Part shown: positions 36,214 through 47,879 of the stretch, one piece after another
Position numbering within the stretch: position 1 is the first letter of the stretch
Layout: each line of letters begins with the position of its first letter
Origin: Diphasiastrum complanatum
Lineage: Eukaryota; Streptophyta; Lycopodiopsida; Lycopodiales; Lycopodiaceae
Assembly: GCA_029204225.1 (NCBI GenBank)
Contig: CM055100.1
Span: 22,190,248 to 22,254,247 of the forward strand
Direction of reading: 5' to 3'
Length of the DNA: 64,000 nucleotides
Notes under the pieces: generated by a model
What the model was told of the DNA's origin: nothing
Database searches by the model: none
What the model saw: the letters and a program-made list of their open reading frames with translations, nothing else
Translations under genes and position numbers: made by a program

Positions 36214-36787
36214 TAGGAATGGTCCTCATCTCCATATTTTGCTTTCTCTTTGTCCTTCTTTTAAGTGTTGGTGTTGTTTTTCTTTGCTTCTCCCCTTTGG
36301 CTTGTCCTTTGTGAAGACTGCTTTGTTCTCTCCACCATCCTCCAATGAAAGCTTGTTGATTCTCAATAGCTTGTTCTCACTCTCATCACTCTTTTGGTAG
36401 CTTTGAAATATTTGATTTCTAAGAGTGAGCAATCTAGATGTATTCTTGGCCTCATAGATGGCTTTGAGGGGTGTCCCAAGCCTCCTTGGCTGAGGTGCAA
36501 GAGCTAATCTCCCTCAACACTTCATTGGATACATTCATTTTGATGCAATGCAAGGCAATTTTTGCCCTCTTCTTGTATCTTTGTGCTTCTTGGAGCACTT
36601 GTGGCTCCTCCTCAATTCCAAGCACAATATCCATTACGTCTTGGAGAACCAAAATCGACTCCATCGTCACCTTCCAAATGACATAATTGGAGGTGGATGA
36701 TTAATTAATAAAGCGAGAAATAGATTTGAGGGCCTCTGATTTTGTAAATAGTGAGGTACCATATTGGAATCTAGATTAAATCTCAAA
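35592..36787. repeat. Duplicated block, copy 2, with insert
   Basis: Runs parallel to copy 1 until GACATAATTG (36203-36212), is then interrupted by a copia gag fragment, and resumes at about 36698 with the TTAATTAA.AAAGCGAGAAA text of copy 1. Confidence 0.85.
36213..36689 (-). pseudogene. Copia gag fragment inserted in element K
   Basis: On the minus strand: NYVIWKVTMESILVLQD, ALHCIKMNVSNEVLREI, AKEAWDTPQSH, then LRNQIFQSYQKSDESENKL, and a Lys-rich stretch (KDKPKGRSKEKQHQH). This is UBN2-type gag of a copia family different from A/B and C/F. GACATAATTG occurs at both joins (36203-36212 and 36680-36689). Confidence 0.78.
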
Positions 36788-36905
36788 CCATACTACGCCT
36801 ATCAAGTTTGAACAAAAAGTAGTGACAGAAATCACATTCAATCTTTAGCAACTAACTTTGCAATCGCTAGCAACTAAGTGATTACGTAGCCAAACATAAA
36901 GTAGT
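36785..36905 (-). mobile_element. Scrap of a C/F-type copia LTR
   Basis: CTACGCCTATCA, GACAGAAATCAC and the exact GTGATTACGTAGCCAAAC match the U5 part of LTR C (near 18885-18990) and of F (near 63125-63210). Confidence 0.75.
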
Positions 36906-37445
36906 TGTGAGATAAATAAGGATTCCCACTAGTGAACGATACTTAGTAGCATTAAAGGATTCATTGTCATCATACTTTGAGAGTTTTGCACCAATTTCAA
37001 TACGGGTAGACTATGCTTTGCTATACTCCATGCAAAATCTCTCGTGTAACTCACCAACATAATTACTACGATGTCTATGCCATAGTTTGTATTGCTAGAA
37101 GTTCTATCAAAACTTTCAACAATAACATATTCCATGTCTTTCTTAGTAGCCATATTAGATAACGGTTGGCACTACATCCATGACGGCACATGCTCAAGTC
37201 ATTAATGTCATGTGGGTAGAGAGAGCCCTTGCTTGATTTAGATATTCCTTCTTATTAATTTACAATTGTGAATGTTGTACATTATGATTATGCTAGTGCA
37301 ACTAGTTAGCAAAAGAATAAGAATGTCTTGCACCAAAAGAATTGCTCATCAAAGCTTATTCACCATGAAACAAAAGATGATGAAATTTAATTTTATTCTA
37401 GATGATAATATTAGCTATTGTAATAGATGATCATTATGGGAATTT

Positions 37446-37448
<3 letters not shown>
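36906..37448. other. Unassigned stretch
   Basis: A minus-strand 74-residue frame (36929-37153) resembles nothing I recognise. No repeats seen. Confidence 0.4.

Positions 37449-37511
<63 letters not shown>
37449..37511. repeat. (CT)n microsatellite, 63 bp
   Basis: Uninterrupted CT run. Confidence 0.96.
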
Positions 37512-37513
<2 letters not shown>

Positions 37514-37639
37514 ACAAGTTGTAAATCAAATGTGCTTTGTTGATTCAAAATTAGAAGTATTTTTCTCAACTACAACATGCTCTTCCCAAGTATGAGTAAC
37601 CAAGTAGCAACATGAGAAATTTAGCAAGCAAAATTTCAA

Positions 37640-37810
37640 GTCATGGCAATTTTTTAAAGGAAAAATAAATCCAAAGGACAAAATTTGGTACACTATGATA
37701 AACAAATTTTCCTAAATAGCTATAAATAAGACAGTAGACGCATTTACTAAACATCCTTTGAGAACGCAATATATGAGATATGGTCTTCATATTGGAAAGT
37801 ATAGATTTGA
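37640..37810 (+). pseudogene. Probable copia RNase H C-terminal scrap
   Basis: Plus-strand text with VDAFTKHPLRTQYMRYG and LHIGKYRFDSVL is like the A-D-I-F-T-K-P-L end of copia RNase H followed by a short tail. The region before it carries stops. Confidence 0.5.
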
Positions 37811-38671
37811 CAGTGTGCTCCAAACAACGTACTTTACATACATTGTTTTTCTTTCAATTCACTTGTGGTGAGAATTGCAAGCTTGTTATGTCACCTAGCT
37901 TTGGAGGAATATCTCGCAAGATATAGATAGTTTACCATGACAACATACTGAGAGATTCTCCTTGAGTTCATGCAAAATACATCTTGCATATCCAATGTTT
38001 TGTACACGTGTTTGAAAAGCAGCACACAAAACATTCATACTTTGTTCAGAAGATGACGCTTAAATTGCCATCTTAATACCCAGAAAATAATATACATATA
38101 TGCTTTTGCAAACTCACCAAAATTTGACCCCTATGATGATTTGTGGGTTAAGAGGCTTTTCATTCGCGTGCTTGAAAGCGACACGGACTTCAAGACAAAA
38201 AAGAGTTGAAAGATAATACAAAGACAATGGACCAAAGGACCCCAAGTTTCATTGCTTCATTATTCAAAACAGTCAAGCAAAGACATGGCTTAATACCAAT
38301 GCAAGTATTGAGGCTTAAACACCATTGCAAGTAACCGAACAAATTCAATCCATCAAGACTCATATCAAAGTTCCACATGCCATTACAAGGCTCATGCTAA
38401 AAGTGGGGCATGCCCAAGAGCTTGAAAAAATGGGCATGCAAGTAAAGAAGTACAAACTTAGAAGAGCGAAATGGAAGATACTCTCTCTACCCTTTGAAAA
38501 AAAAGGAAAAACATCAAGTGATGCCTCAAAATACAATACCCTCCAATTCGAGTTTTGAGGATGAAATCACCTTGTGCTTGTGCAACATACCTTCTCTTCT
38601 GTGTGTACCTTCATCCTAATCCCTTATGTGAAAATAATCAAAAAGACGTTTTAGTTTATGAGTGGGTAAAT
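37811..38671. other. Unassigned stretch downstream of the PLATZ gene
   Basis: Only short frames. The right part should hold the 3' UTR of the PLATZ gene (minus strand), but I cannot place a poly(A) signal with confidence. Confidence 0.4.
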
Positions 38672-40554
38672 TTAGCAAAATGGAGACCTATGTGGGGTGC
38701 CTTTCCTTCTATTGACAGAGGATGGTAGGATGAAGGCCTTAGTGGAAGCACATACCCCCAAGGATCGAGAGCTCCGAATTTTCTTTGGTGGCAGGACTGC
38801 CATGGCAACCCATGTGACTGTCACGCAGTCGCCTCCCTCGCTGGAGGTTTGCGACGTTGGATCGTCCGAGATCCAGCTTGGAGAAAGCTGTCCTTGTTGC
38901 AGCTCCAGCCTCTCTACCTTCACGCTCTGAGATGTCAGATTATCGGACAGGTTCAATGAATGGGAGCGGGGGGGCAGAAATTGATGGAGGTTTTTGCCTT
39001 GTCCCAAAAACGCATCCACCTGCGGATACATATTACAGAAGAAGAAAATGAAGAAGCAGCAGAATTCAGATGGATATCGTCAGTGATATCCGTTTTGTTC
39101 GATCAAGAATCTTTGAATACGTTAGCGTTGGCATTGATTATATCCGTTTTGTTCAATCCACAATTATTGAAGGCGTTAAGAGTTAGCATTGATTTATTAT
39201 CATTACCTTGCAGGCTACAGAACAATAGCGGTATGAATCTTGCAAACTCCTCTCGCAAGTTTCGCATGCGTTCCCCAACACCTTGGAGGGTCGAGGCTGC
39301 GGCCGCTGATTCAGAAACACGACCCTTGCGCTGTTGATTATGTAAGCCTGCACAGATGTCAAGTCTGCATTAGTGTTCCTGTCTAGGAAAAGTTGAATAA
39401 AAATCAGGTTGAAGCGCCACTTATGTATTCAGCAGATTGAGTGCAACGAAGGAACTCGATTGTTGTTTGAAAAGCGAAATACGGAGTCGACAGTTATCCC
39501 CAAAGCATTGTTTGAGAATTTACACCCGAATTGCATTTTTGGGGTGAAGAAAGGCAATCTAAATTCCAAAAGTCTTTCAATTTATGGAAAGTTTAAGCCT
39601 CATGATCACCTTCTTTGATTCTTAGTAAAATTGATCGTCCATTGACAGTGCAGACGGAAAGCAATGCAGCTACTAATTACACTGTCAGATATTTGCAGAG
39701 GCCTAGAAGAAGTTATTGCTTCATCACCGTTCATCTTTAATACAAGTGTTACATTGGATGCAAAATGTAGCGCACATTTTAAATTGCTGCAACTAGCACT
39801 GTCAATCAATCCATGGACCTCTTACAAAGAATATCTGTCTATGACGAAGGTGCCTAAACTTTATGCAGAATTGTAAGGACCAATTCAATATACCTGTACT
39901 TGAGCACAGTCAAACAACTTCTGAATGTCGTGCAAGCGGATGACATCGTGGTATACGTATCGGCGAATCTGGAGGATCACAAGTTACATTCGACAATTAG
40001 AATTTAAGAACAGCATTCGCAAATACGGCACAGAATGCCAATTCAACAGCATTGCACAAGCTTTTAGTTTATTTGCCTACTGTGAGAACGAGATAAAGAT
40101 CTACATACTAGGCCAGCCATGATCTGAAAAGGGCAAAACAGCAGAAAGAATTGCGTGAACTCAATTTTTCATGGAAAAGGAAAAAAAAAGTGTCGTACTC
40201 TCAACGTCACTTTCAGCGCAAACCAACTGGTGTCAAATAGTTCACTTAAGATACAGTATTAAGATTGAAAAGACAATGCGCCGAAATTTTTGCACTATTT
40301 TGAGCTATCCAGAGCTTGCAGCTATATATCAACCAGACAAACTTTGTATTATATAGCATTACTTGCAAAAGATGATGATTTTGATGAGCTGGTAAGCAAT
40401 GTTGGCAAATGCTATCACTGCAATCCACACAGAATATGTTTCTTTCATTCTTCTTGAGCGCCGCATGTCTTAAGCAGGCTATAAAAAACTTCTCGGTCAG
40501 CAAAGCTTTCAACCAAGCTGGTCTATCCAGCAAGACAGATGCATTGTAGCCCAC
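38672..40554 (-). CDS. PLATZ zinc-binding DNA-binding protein (four exons recognised)
   Basis: PLATZ proteins bind A/T-rich DNA with zinc and act as plant transcriptional regulators. Exons on the minus strand: 40554-40363, 39968-39894, 39347-39207 and 39019-38672 (stop TAA). All three introns (394, 546 and 187 bp) are GT-AG and phase 0. Joined length is 251 residues plus an unresolved start. The first exon here has RPAWLKALLTEKFF and the ligands C27, H30, C42, C45, C50, C53, H57, H60; the second reads IRRYVYHDVIRLHDIQKLF; the third has INSARVVFLNQRPQPRP and CETC...YCSVAC (second Cys set); the last ends RRKGTPHRSPF, the usual PLATZ tail. Reading frame and ligands are intact. The start is uncertain: either ATG at 40575 or 40563 reading through, or a tiny upstream exon splicing into the AG at 40555-40556. 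Confidence 0.92.
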
Positions 40555-41500
40555 CTGCGTCATAGAAGCGTGCATAACTCAGATGATAGATCAGTAGATT
40601 TGCTCACTGACAACTTCAACCTCGACAGCACAAGAAGTAAAATAAATTGTGCCAACACAGCTGGACACTGCGAATTTGGCAGATTATAGATCCATAATCA
40701 TACGTTCCGCGAAGACAATGCACAGAAGACCAATTCCAGGCTCTTAGCTTGCGGCTTTTAAAGTGGTAGGCAAACGTTGAAGAACAGGGGAGGTAAGGCT
40801 TAAGCTGTTACAGATCAAATGCGTGAGGTATAGTAAAACTAAGCTACATTGTGGACAAAACAATGAAATAGTGAGTTTGCAGCATCAAACTGAGAATAAA
40901 TCCGCGAACCTGATCAAATTAATAAAGTGTAGTGGGGAATAAGTAAAATTTTGACAGGCAAAGAAGTTTGCAGATGAAACTGAAAAACATAACAAGTAAA
41001 TTGATCAAATCTACAATACACAAGAAGTAAAAGGCAACTTGTACGTCAGGAATTTCACGATGACCATTCCTGTGAATTGCACACTCGCGTTTGAGCACAC
41101 ACCACAGAATGTTTCAAAAGCTAAAACAATCATTGCCAACTAGAAAATGCCAGCAGATATCACAATTCACTGCCGCAATTCAAAAAGGGCAAATGCTCCA
41201 ATTCAAAGATCCATACAAGTCAGAAAAAAAAGCATATGACGGACCATGGCTCCGAAAGCAAAGGCGCTGCACCTCAGAATCCACAGAAATGCACTCTAAT
41301 TTATCTAATTTACCCAGCTGCACATCGTAAAGAAGCCTTGGCGAGCAGGATCAGAATTTGCTCTTCTGCATTTGACTCGACAGAAAGACGAGGAGGAGGG
41401 AGAAGAAGAAAGAGTGGAGCTTTAACACAAGCCGCAGACCCGGAGGATCGGACGGTTCAGGAAAGGGCGACAAATAAACCTGACCAGGGTCTAACCAGAG
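40555..41500 (-). promoter_or_regulatory. Upstream region of the PLATZ gene, possible first exon and leader
   Basis: In PLATZ genes the first exon is often only a few codons. Two ATG-GT candidates lie here on the minus strand, near 41060 and near 41247 (GCCATGGTCC). A CT-rich leader-like stretch lies at about 41375-41420 (minus sense). None can be chosen without transcript data. Confidence 0.4.
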
Positions 41501-44186
41501 TACATTAAACTTAACCATAGTGAAGAACCTCCTGGCGCCATCACATGGGAGGGCAGCGAGGTACTGCCCTGCCCTGCCCCTGCCCTAGGACAAGAAGGTT
41601 CATAGTGGGACAGGCTGCTACTAAAGATGGGCTGGGCTGGGAGATTGGGTAGCCTTTACTTTGGTCTAGCCAATGAAGAGATTTTGAAATTTGAAGGCAT
41701 ACATATAAAGGTACAAGGCTCCTATTCAATGGAGCTACAATTCAATATTTGCACATGGAATGGCTTGACTACATGTCTATTGCATATGGCATCCACATTC
41801 CATATGTGTTTGAGTGTGGGTATGGCGCCACTGTACACGCTAGGGCTTAGGCATAGGAGTATTCTAGAATTTGTTGCCTTGTTCTCAGGTGGGTTTGGAG
41901 TTTTCTTCCATTTTCCTGCATTTTTTTTAATTTTTTAGAGATTGTTGATTTTGGTGCTTTTTGAATCCCCTGAGCTCAAACTCATGAGGTTAAAATCTGC
42001 TGAGCTGCTAGTTTTGTCTTTAATCATGAATAGTTAACATATTGGCAAATCTAGAAAGTGAATCAAATTGTTTCAATCAGCTTAATATCTACCTATCATA
42101 ATTAGAACATTAAAAACATTCAAAGGCTTTTTAGTATCCATAATTTTCTTAAGCTTCCCTTTGTCCCACTCAAAAAAATTCAATGTGAACTTTATTTAGG
42201 TAAAAGAAGATAATAATCACATACAAATTACTCTTAAGAGGTCGTGGTTCAACCATACCCAAACCTAGTCATGAGTGTAACAAATGACCACCATTTAACA
42301 TAAATGAAAAAAAATTAAGAAGTCAATTTTGAAAAATATACATTAGATCCATTATTACACCATATTCACTTTGCAAACATTATCTCAAGTTGCTCAATTC
42401 TTTTGCTCTTTGGTTTTCTAGAATCAATTGTTTTACTATCTATCATTGCTCAACTTGGCCAACTTTTCTTTTTCCAGCCTTCAAATTATATCATTACTTA
42501 TGAATATTGGACACCTAAAAGCTAAGTCCTTTTAATTTTAAACGACTAACTTTTTTTCTATTGAATGTCTAAAAGTGAAGTCAATCGATCGGGTGATATA
42601 CCGTGTCTATTGGGTGATATACCTTGTCTATTCTTTGTAAGAAGTGGCTTGCAAATGAATTGGATAAGAGTATTGCATGTTTTAGAGCATGTTGAAATAC
42701 CAACTTCTCTGTGTGTAAAAGGGACATAGAAGAGCTCCAATTAAGTTCCTAAAATATGGATGTACAATGTAAATAGTGTACATGATGGTGCTCATGCAAA
42801 GTAAAAGGGACTTCTAGCCTAGGGGCACCAAATTGGATTGGCCTAAATAATGGATGTACAATGCAAATACCTCATGATGATGCCACTTGCAAAGATTAAC
42901 CTTTTGCAATGTCAAAAAATTCATTGGTTTGGCTAGAAGATTTTTTACAATGAAACAAGTTGTAAGAAGACTAATAACAATTGTAAGAACACTAACAGCA
43001 ATCTGAAAACTTTCTAAAATTTCATCAAAGTTTTTATTGAGATAAATGTATCTCACATACAAAAAAAACTCAAGGTTTAGAGTCCTCCAACTATTCTGTT
43101 GACCTTCCTCCATAAGAAAAAAGTGTCATATTTTGGAGGTCAACGTCCTTAGATTTGTTTTTTGAAATATGTTTGGAAAGGGATGTCAAGTCCATTTTCA
43201 CAATCCATTTTCACAATGCAAGTTTTCCTAGGAAGTGGAAGAGGGAGTGAGCAAGCCACCCACATCCCGTTGGCATTTATACTCACTCTTGGTTGAAGGT
43301 TTGAAGCTACTTTCAATTCTGAAGACTCAAGCTCTTCCCTTTGAAGTTTTTGGAACCAAAGTGCCTTTTATAGATTAAAGATACTTCAAAATTTAGCTCA
43401 AGTGTACATCTCAAAAAGTTTTGGAACCAAGGTGCCTTTCATACAAATGACACCTCTAGTTGTGGTCCATGACAAAAAAGCGCCATCCACCCTATGTTTC
43501 ATTTGCCACAAGTGGCACATAGATGGCATTCACTAACATGTTACATGTGGGACAACTTAAGGCCATTCCATATTAGTGGGTTATAAGTAGAGTGCCAAAA
43601 CTCACTTATCACGCTCATTTCCATGTGTGATTCCTTGTGGCTTTTAAATTCATGAGGAACAAATGGGAGATACCCTCAAATTGTAATGAGGATAAGAACT
43701 TATGAATTTCTATGGGTTGGGCTTGCTCACCGCCTATAAGATTGGGCAACAATGCTCTACATCCTGAGTTTTGCATGAGCCCTTACACATAGGATGCCAC
43801 ATGGGACAATAACCTAGTCTAAAGTGGTGAGGTTCCAATTCATATTGGTTGAGCCAAGTAGATAGCCACTTTTGGGCATTCTCTCACTTACCACCCAGCA
43901 ATCATAGATAGTCTTCATATTCTAGGTCCCATCCTTCTCACTTGTCGGTAGGTGGACAATGGCCACTTCAATATTACGTTCGAATTTGGGAGTGGCATGC
44001 CAATTATGAAGTAAGCTTCTTTATATATGAGGATAAGGTTTTAGTGGATTCTTATTGGATGGACAACAAAACTTCTTAAATGACCTTCTAGAAATGTGGG
44101 AAGTTAAGTACCCCTTCCAACCTTGTCATAGAGGACATGATTAATGTCATGTAATGTCTTTCAATAGCGACATGCCATATTGGTAA
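41501..44186. other. Unassigned region
   Basis: Frames at 41627-41938 (plus, 103 residues) and 42814-43113 (minus, 99 residues, one hydrophobic segment) have no recognised family. Small repeats: a 21-bp tandem pair GGGTGATATACC(G/T)TGTCTATT near 42593-42635, and TTTTGGAACCAA(A/G)GTGCCTTT twice about 73 bp apart near 43347 and 43420. Confidence 0.4.
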
Positions 44187-44454
44187 ATGTTAATCAAGCT
44201 TGAAATGAGTTGAAAAGACCTATACATACTAAAATAAATAGTTAACAACCTAAAAGGACCTTAAAGTCTCCTAAGAAGGGCTAAAGGAGGTTAATTGGTA
44301 GTTAGCAGTTAACTAGCTTATAAAAGGCAAATTGTATATTATATTAAGGCATTATAGTCATCTCCAATTTTGGGGTAGTGCATGCTTAAGAGGAGAGCTA
44401 TTGAGGTGTATAGATTCAAATACCACTAATTTCACAAAGAGTGGTGTCAAAGTC
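44187..44454 (+). mobile_element. Possible short LTR with PBS
   Basis: TGTTAATC near 44187, TTATAAAAGG near 44318 and a PBS-like TGGTGTCAAAGTC at 44442-44454 could outline a short LTR. There is no second copy, so this is a weak call. Confidence 0.25.
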
Positions 44455-44596
44455 TAGAATAAGACTACAGTGAATGGTTGGCAAATATTATGTTGTGATG
44501 AGTACATTGTTTTTTGAATCAATATTTACCAAGACTTGCACTTTTCAATGTCTATCATTTTCTTTACAGTTTTTTATTTTTGCTAGGTTGGATGTT

Positions 44597-45179
44597 AATA
44601 GCTATAGCGCGGGCATCCCAAAGGGAGCCAGGAACCACGACTTAGCTTCCCAGCCTTTCAACTCTTGTCATCCGAACCCACTTGACATACAAGCAGCCAA
44701 CTCGCCAACAACGATCAGACTTAACCCACTTGAAGTTCTGAAAACCAACATTGAGATCCAACATGGCGCCATGCCAGATCGGGGGTCCCGATGTGGGTGA
44801 CTTCCCTCCAAGGAAGCCGCCCGACATACATCAAACTTAGCCAACTCGAAGCTTCGTTACAAACGAGTAACATCCATTCCAAGCAAGCGGTCTGACTTAC
44901 ATCAGACTTAACCAACTGAAAGCTTCGTCACGAGCGCTGGAAGCCAACCTGGTGCCACGCCAGACTAGACAGCCATAAACAGGTAACTTCCACCCAAGCA
45001 AGCCATCCAACTCAGCCGACAGATTAGAGCCCGTTTCCCAAGAGCTTAACCCATTCACGTTCATGCAAGGAACACTCAGAACCACAAGCCACAACAGATA
45101 GGGACCGAATGGTCCCGACAGCATATCGCTGGTGCCATGGACCGAATGGTCCCGACGGCATACCGCTAGCGTCTCGGGA
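44597..45179 (-). mobile_element. Truncated LTR of the I family
   Basis: The reverse complement matches 57745-58289, including GGCGCCAGGTTGG-like text, CTTCGAGTTGG and GGGTTAAGCTCTTGGG. Its truncated end touches the LTR of element G at 45180. Confidence 0.85.
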
Positions 45180-45670
45180 TATTATAAGGATCACCAAATG
45201 AAGATCTGACTAGATCATGTTGCAAAACAACCAAAAGGACATCTGTGGAGCAAAACCACCCATCCAAATCTAGATCCCTCCTGGAGTTTCCTCCTGGACC
45301 TAGCCCCCAAGCCATAGTGAAGAACCTAAGAGAGAGGAGGAGAGACAGGCTCAAGAAACTGAATTTCCAATAGGAGGATGGCGAGTTTCCAATGGACATA
45401 TTCTCCTCATGAGAGAGAGAATATTTTTCCTAGGATCCCCATACAACCTATATTGAGCTATTGACCTCCTATTCTTGCATTAAAATAGTCATTCACTATG
45501 CATGTGCTCCTACGTCCAATTATAGGTCTGTGCCCTCATATGATTATTAATTACTTTACAGGCCAAGCCCAGAATGACGAGGCATAGCCAATAACCATAT
45601 ACATCTAGAGTGATCGGCTATCCACATCAGGAATTATTCCAATTCCTTTATACAGGACATGGACGTAACA
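45180..45670 (-). mobile_element. 3' LTR of element G (J family)
   Basis: On the minus strand starts TGTTACGTCCATGTCC after a PPT (complement of 45671-45687, AAGGGGGGAAGAA) and matches the J LTR nearly throughout (about 490 bp). The PPT on this side proves it is the 3' LTR of a minus-strand copy. Confidence 0.88.
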
Positions 45671-46860
45671 TTCTTCCCCCCTTAAACTAGTTCTGTCCTC
45701 AGAACGAGTAACTAGGGAAAATCCAATTTGTATGCTTTTAACTCGTCATATGAATAATTATCCTCAATTTGACCAACCAACCTAAGCAAGCACACAAAGA
45801 TTGGACAATTTCTCAATTGTTTATCTCTGATCCTGAGTACTCATTCAGGGTCCAAAGGTACATTGAGCGATAAATCTTCCAAATGGGCAAAATCTTCAAC
45901 ACATCAAACTGTCATCATCATATAAACTAAATTTACATGATACACCTGATGAGCAGTCGACCATACCTGAAGATTAAGTTCAAAAGCTAACAAATCAATC
46001 ATTTAACTTTCACAAGTACCCTAAAAATCAATCTTTAGTCTGACTTCAATATCAAATAAGTATTTAGAGATAGGATAATTCTCAAACTATCTAAAGTCTA
46101 CACTAAAACACTATATCGACCTTTCAGAAGTACATAAAAGATAAATTTCCCTACTGGGTTTGATTCTCTCCAATCTAATAACATCACCTTCATGTACCTC
46201 AATTTACATGAATCATTGGGTGAGTCCTCACCTTACACTGGAAATCAATGTTCAAAAGTTAAAGATCCAAAACAATTATAGTCCAAAACTATCCACAAAC
46301 TACTTGTAGACCTGTCATAAATGCTTCTTGGTACAAAACTCATCCCACCAAAATCTCTTAGGAGATCCATCAAGCTTTCTTGTCAATTATGGCCAAATGA
46401 GCCACCATATATACACAAGAGCTGATGCTTACTCAGCTGATTTGGCATGTGTGAGAGTGCCTACTCATCAAAGGATCCACCAATAATCATCAATATGGCA
46501 CATGGACCAAGTTTCCTAACTTATAGCCACCTCCCTTGATTTTAGGCCATTTTCCTAATTTATAGGGACTTGCACAAATATCTACTACAAGTTGGATCTC
46601 ACCTACTACTGATGTTTTAACACATATGAGCAGTCCTTGGCACGTGTGAGATCACTCCTATCCATGATAGCTTTTCCTACCAATAACATGATGCCAAGTG
46701 GCATATAGCTAGAAAACTAGATTTTGGCCGTTTTAGCCACTAGATCTCAAATGAAATGGTATGTACAACCTATATGACTCATCTAAATGATAAATGTATT
46801 TATTTCACACGTAGGAATAGGCTCTACACATGTCTAATGATGATATGTACTAGTCATAAT
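45671..46860 (-). mobile_element. Interior of element G, non-coding
   Basis: Matches in reverse complement the sequence before the 3' LTR of H (for example the GAAAGTCAGACTAA region near 49093 against 46035). No protein motifs. The 5' part is missing. Confidence 0.65.
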
Positions 46861-47600
46861 GGTATTTACAAGATTTGATCAAGTTAGCTTTTGCCAATTT
46901 TAACAATTGAAGGCAAACTCTACATCGGATTTGGAAGTGTGGAAGCGCTTGGATTTGCATCCCGGTTTACAGTGCTGAATTCTCAAGAGAAGTGTAGTAA
47001 TGGATCCACTAATTCCAGTTTTGAAGCATGCTTTTCGGAATTGGTGATAGTGTGCTCTTCTATGGGTAAGATTCAGTTAAAGATGCTAAGAATTAGTATG
47101 AATTCATTAGTATTTCCAGATTTCTTGATGAAGCTTTCAAGTGATGTAAAAGGATCTGTTATGATGGATCCAGTTGCTTGTGTCTTGGCTGTATTCTGTT
47201 TGATTAATAATTTGGATGCACGCATAACCCATAATGTTCAGAATCGTGTTTTCTAGATTTGTTCATAGGTAGATTGAAGCAAATCAGTTTATCCAGTTGG
47301 TATGGACTGTTGAACTAAGAGCATGATTCCAGAGAATGCATGTGAGGATTAATGCTTCTTTTGTTTACAATCCTCTTGTTAACCTGCATGTTCAAGAACA
47401 TTGATGGAAATTGCAGCTACTGTCCTAATTATTTGTTGAGCAGAATATTTGTCTGCATAGTGAAAGAGATAAACCAATTCCTTGAGGTGCTGTTCCCTGC
47501 AAGACAGTGTTTTACTGGTCTTGGTTCATGCTTGGGAAAAACTTGTGAAGCGGGAATAGACATGCTGTTGATTCTTCGGAATGTAATCCTGTTGACCTGA
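46861..47600 (+). other. Unrecognised frames between elements G and H
   Basis: Two plus-strand frames, 46891-47256 (121 residues) and 47352-47600 (82 residues). The first has mixed hydrophobic segments (VMMDPVACVLAVFCLINNL), and neither has a family I recognise. They may be chance frames in the 5' part of H, or a captured sequence. Confidence 0.35.
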
Positions 47601-47879
47601 ATAGCTGCTTGTTATCCTTCTTAAACTCGTGTTTCTGTCTTAAGGCCACAGATGGTTGATTCCGTGATAGACTGTTGTTTTCTCGGAACTCATGAATCCT
47701 CTGGTGGTCTGTCTATAGGCTTTAAACAGTGTTGTAGGACAGGATGATGGATGCATCTGGAAGTGGCTTTCCAACAACATAAGTGCATGCCATCCTCAAG
47801 CTGATCATAGGTGCGTGCAGTTTAAAGACTGACGGCTGAGGTGTGAATGATATCGTCTGATCTGGAGAGCAAATGGGTC

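Noticed and set aside
38672-39031. A stand-alone 119-residue gene starting MYPQVDAF
   Set aside because: It is the last exon of the PLATZ gene; the first four codons belong to the intron end before the AG.
38697-39337. Plus-strand frames over the PLATZ exons
   Set aside because: They are antisense shadows; the minus strand gives conserved PLATZ text with proper splice sites.
40246-40362. C-terminal extension of the PLATZ exon after HHLLQ
   Set aside because: It reads into a GT-starting intron, and the next conserved exon (IRRYVYHDV) lies at 39968.
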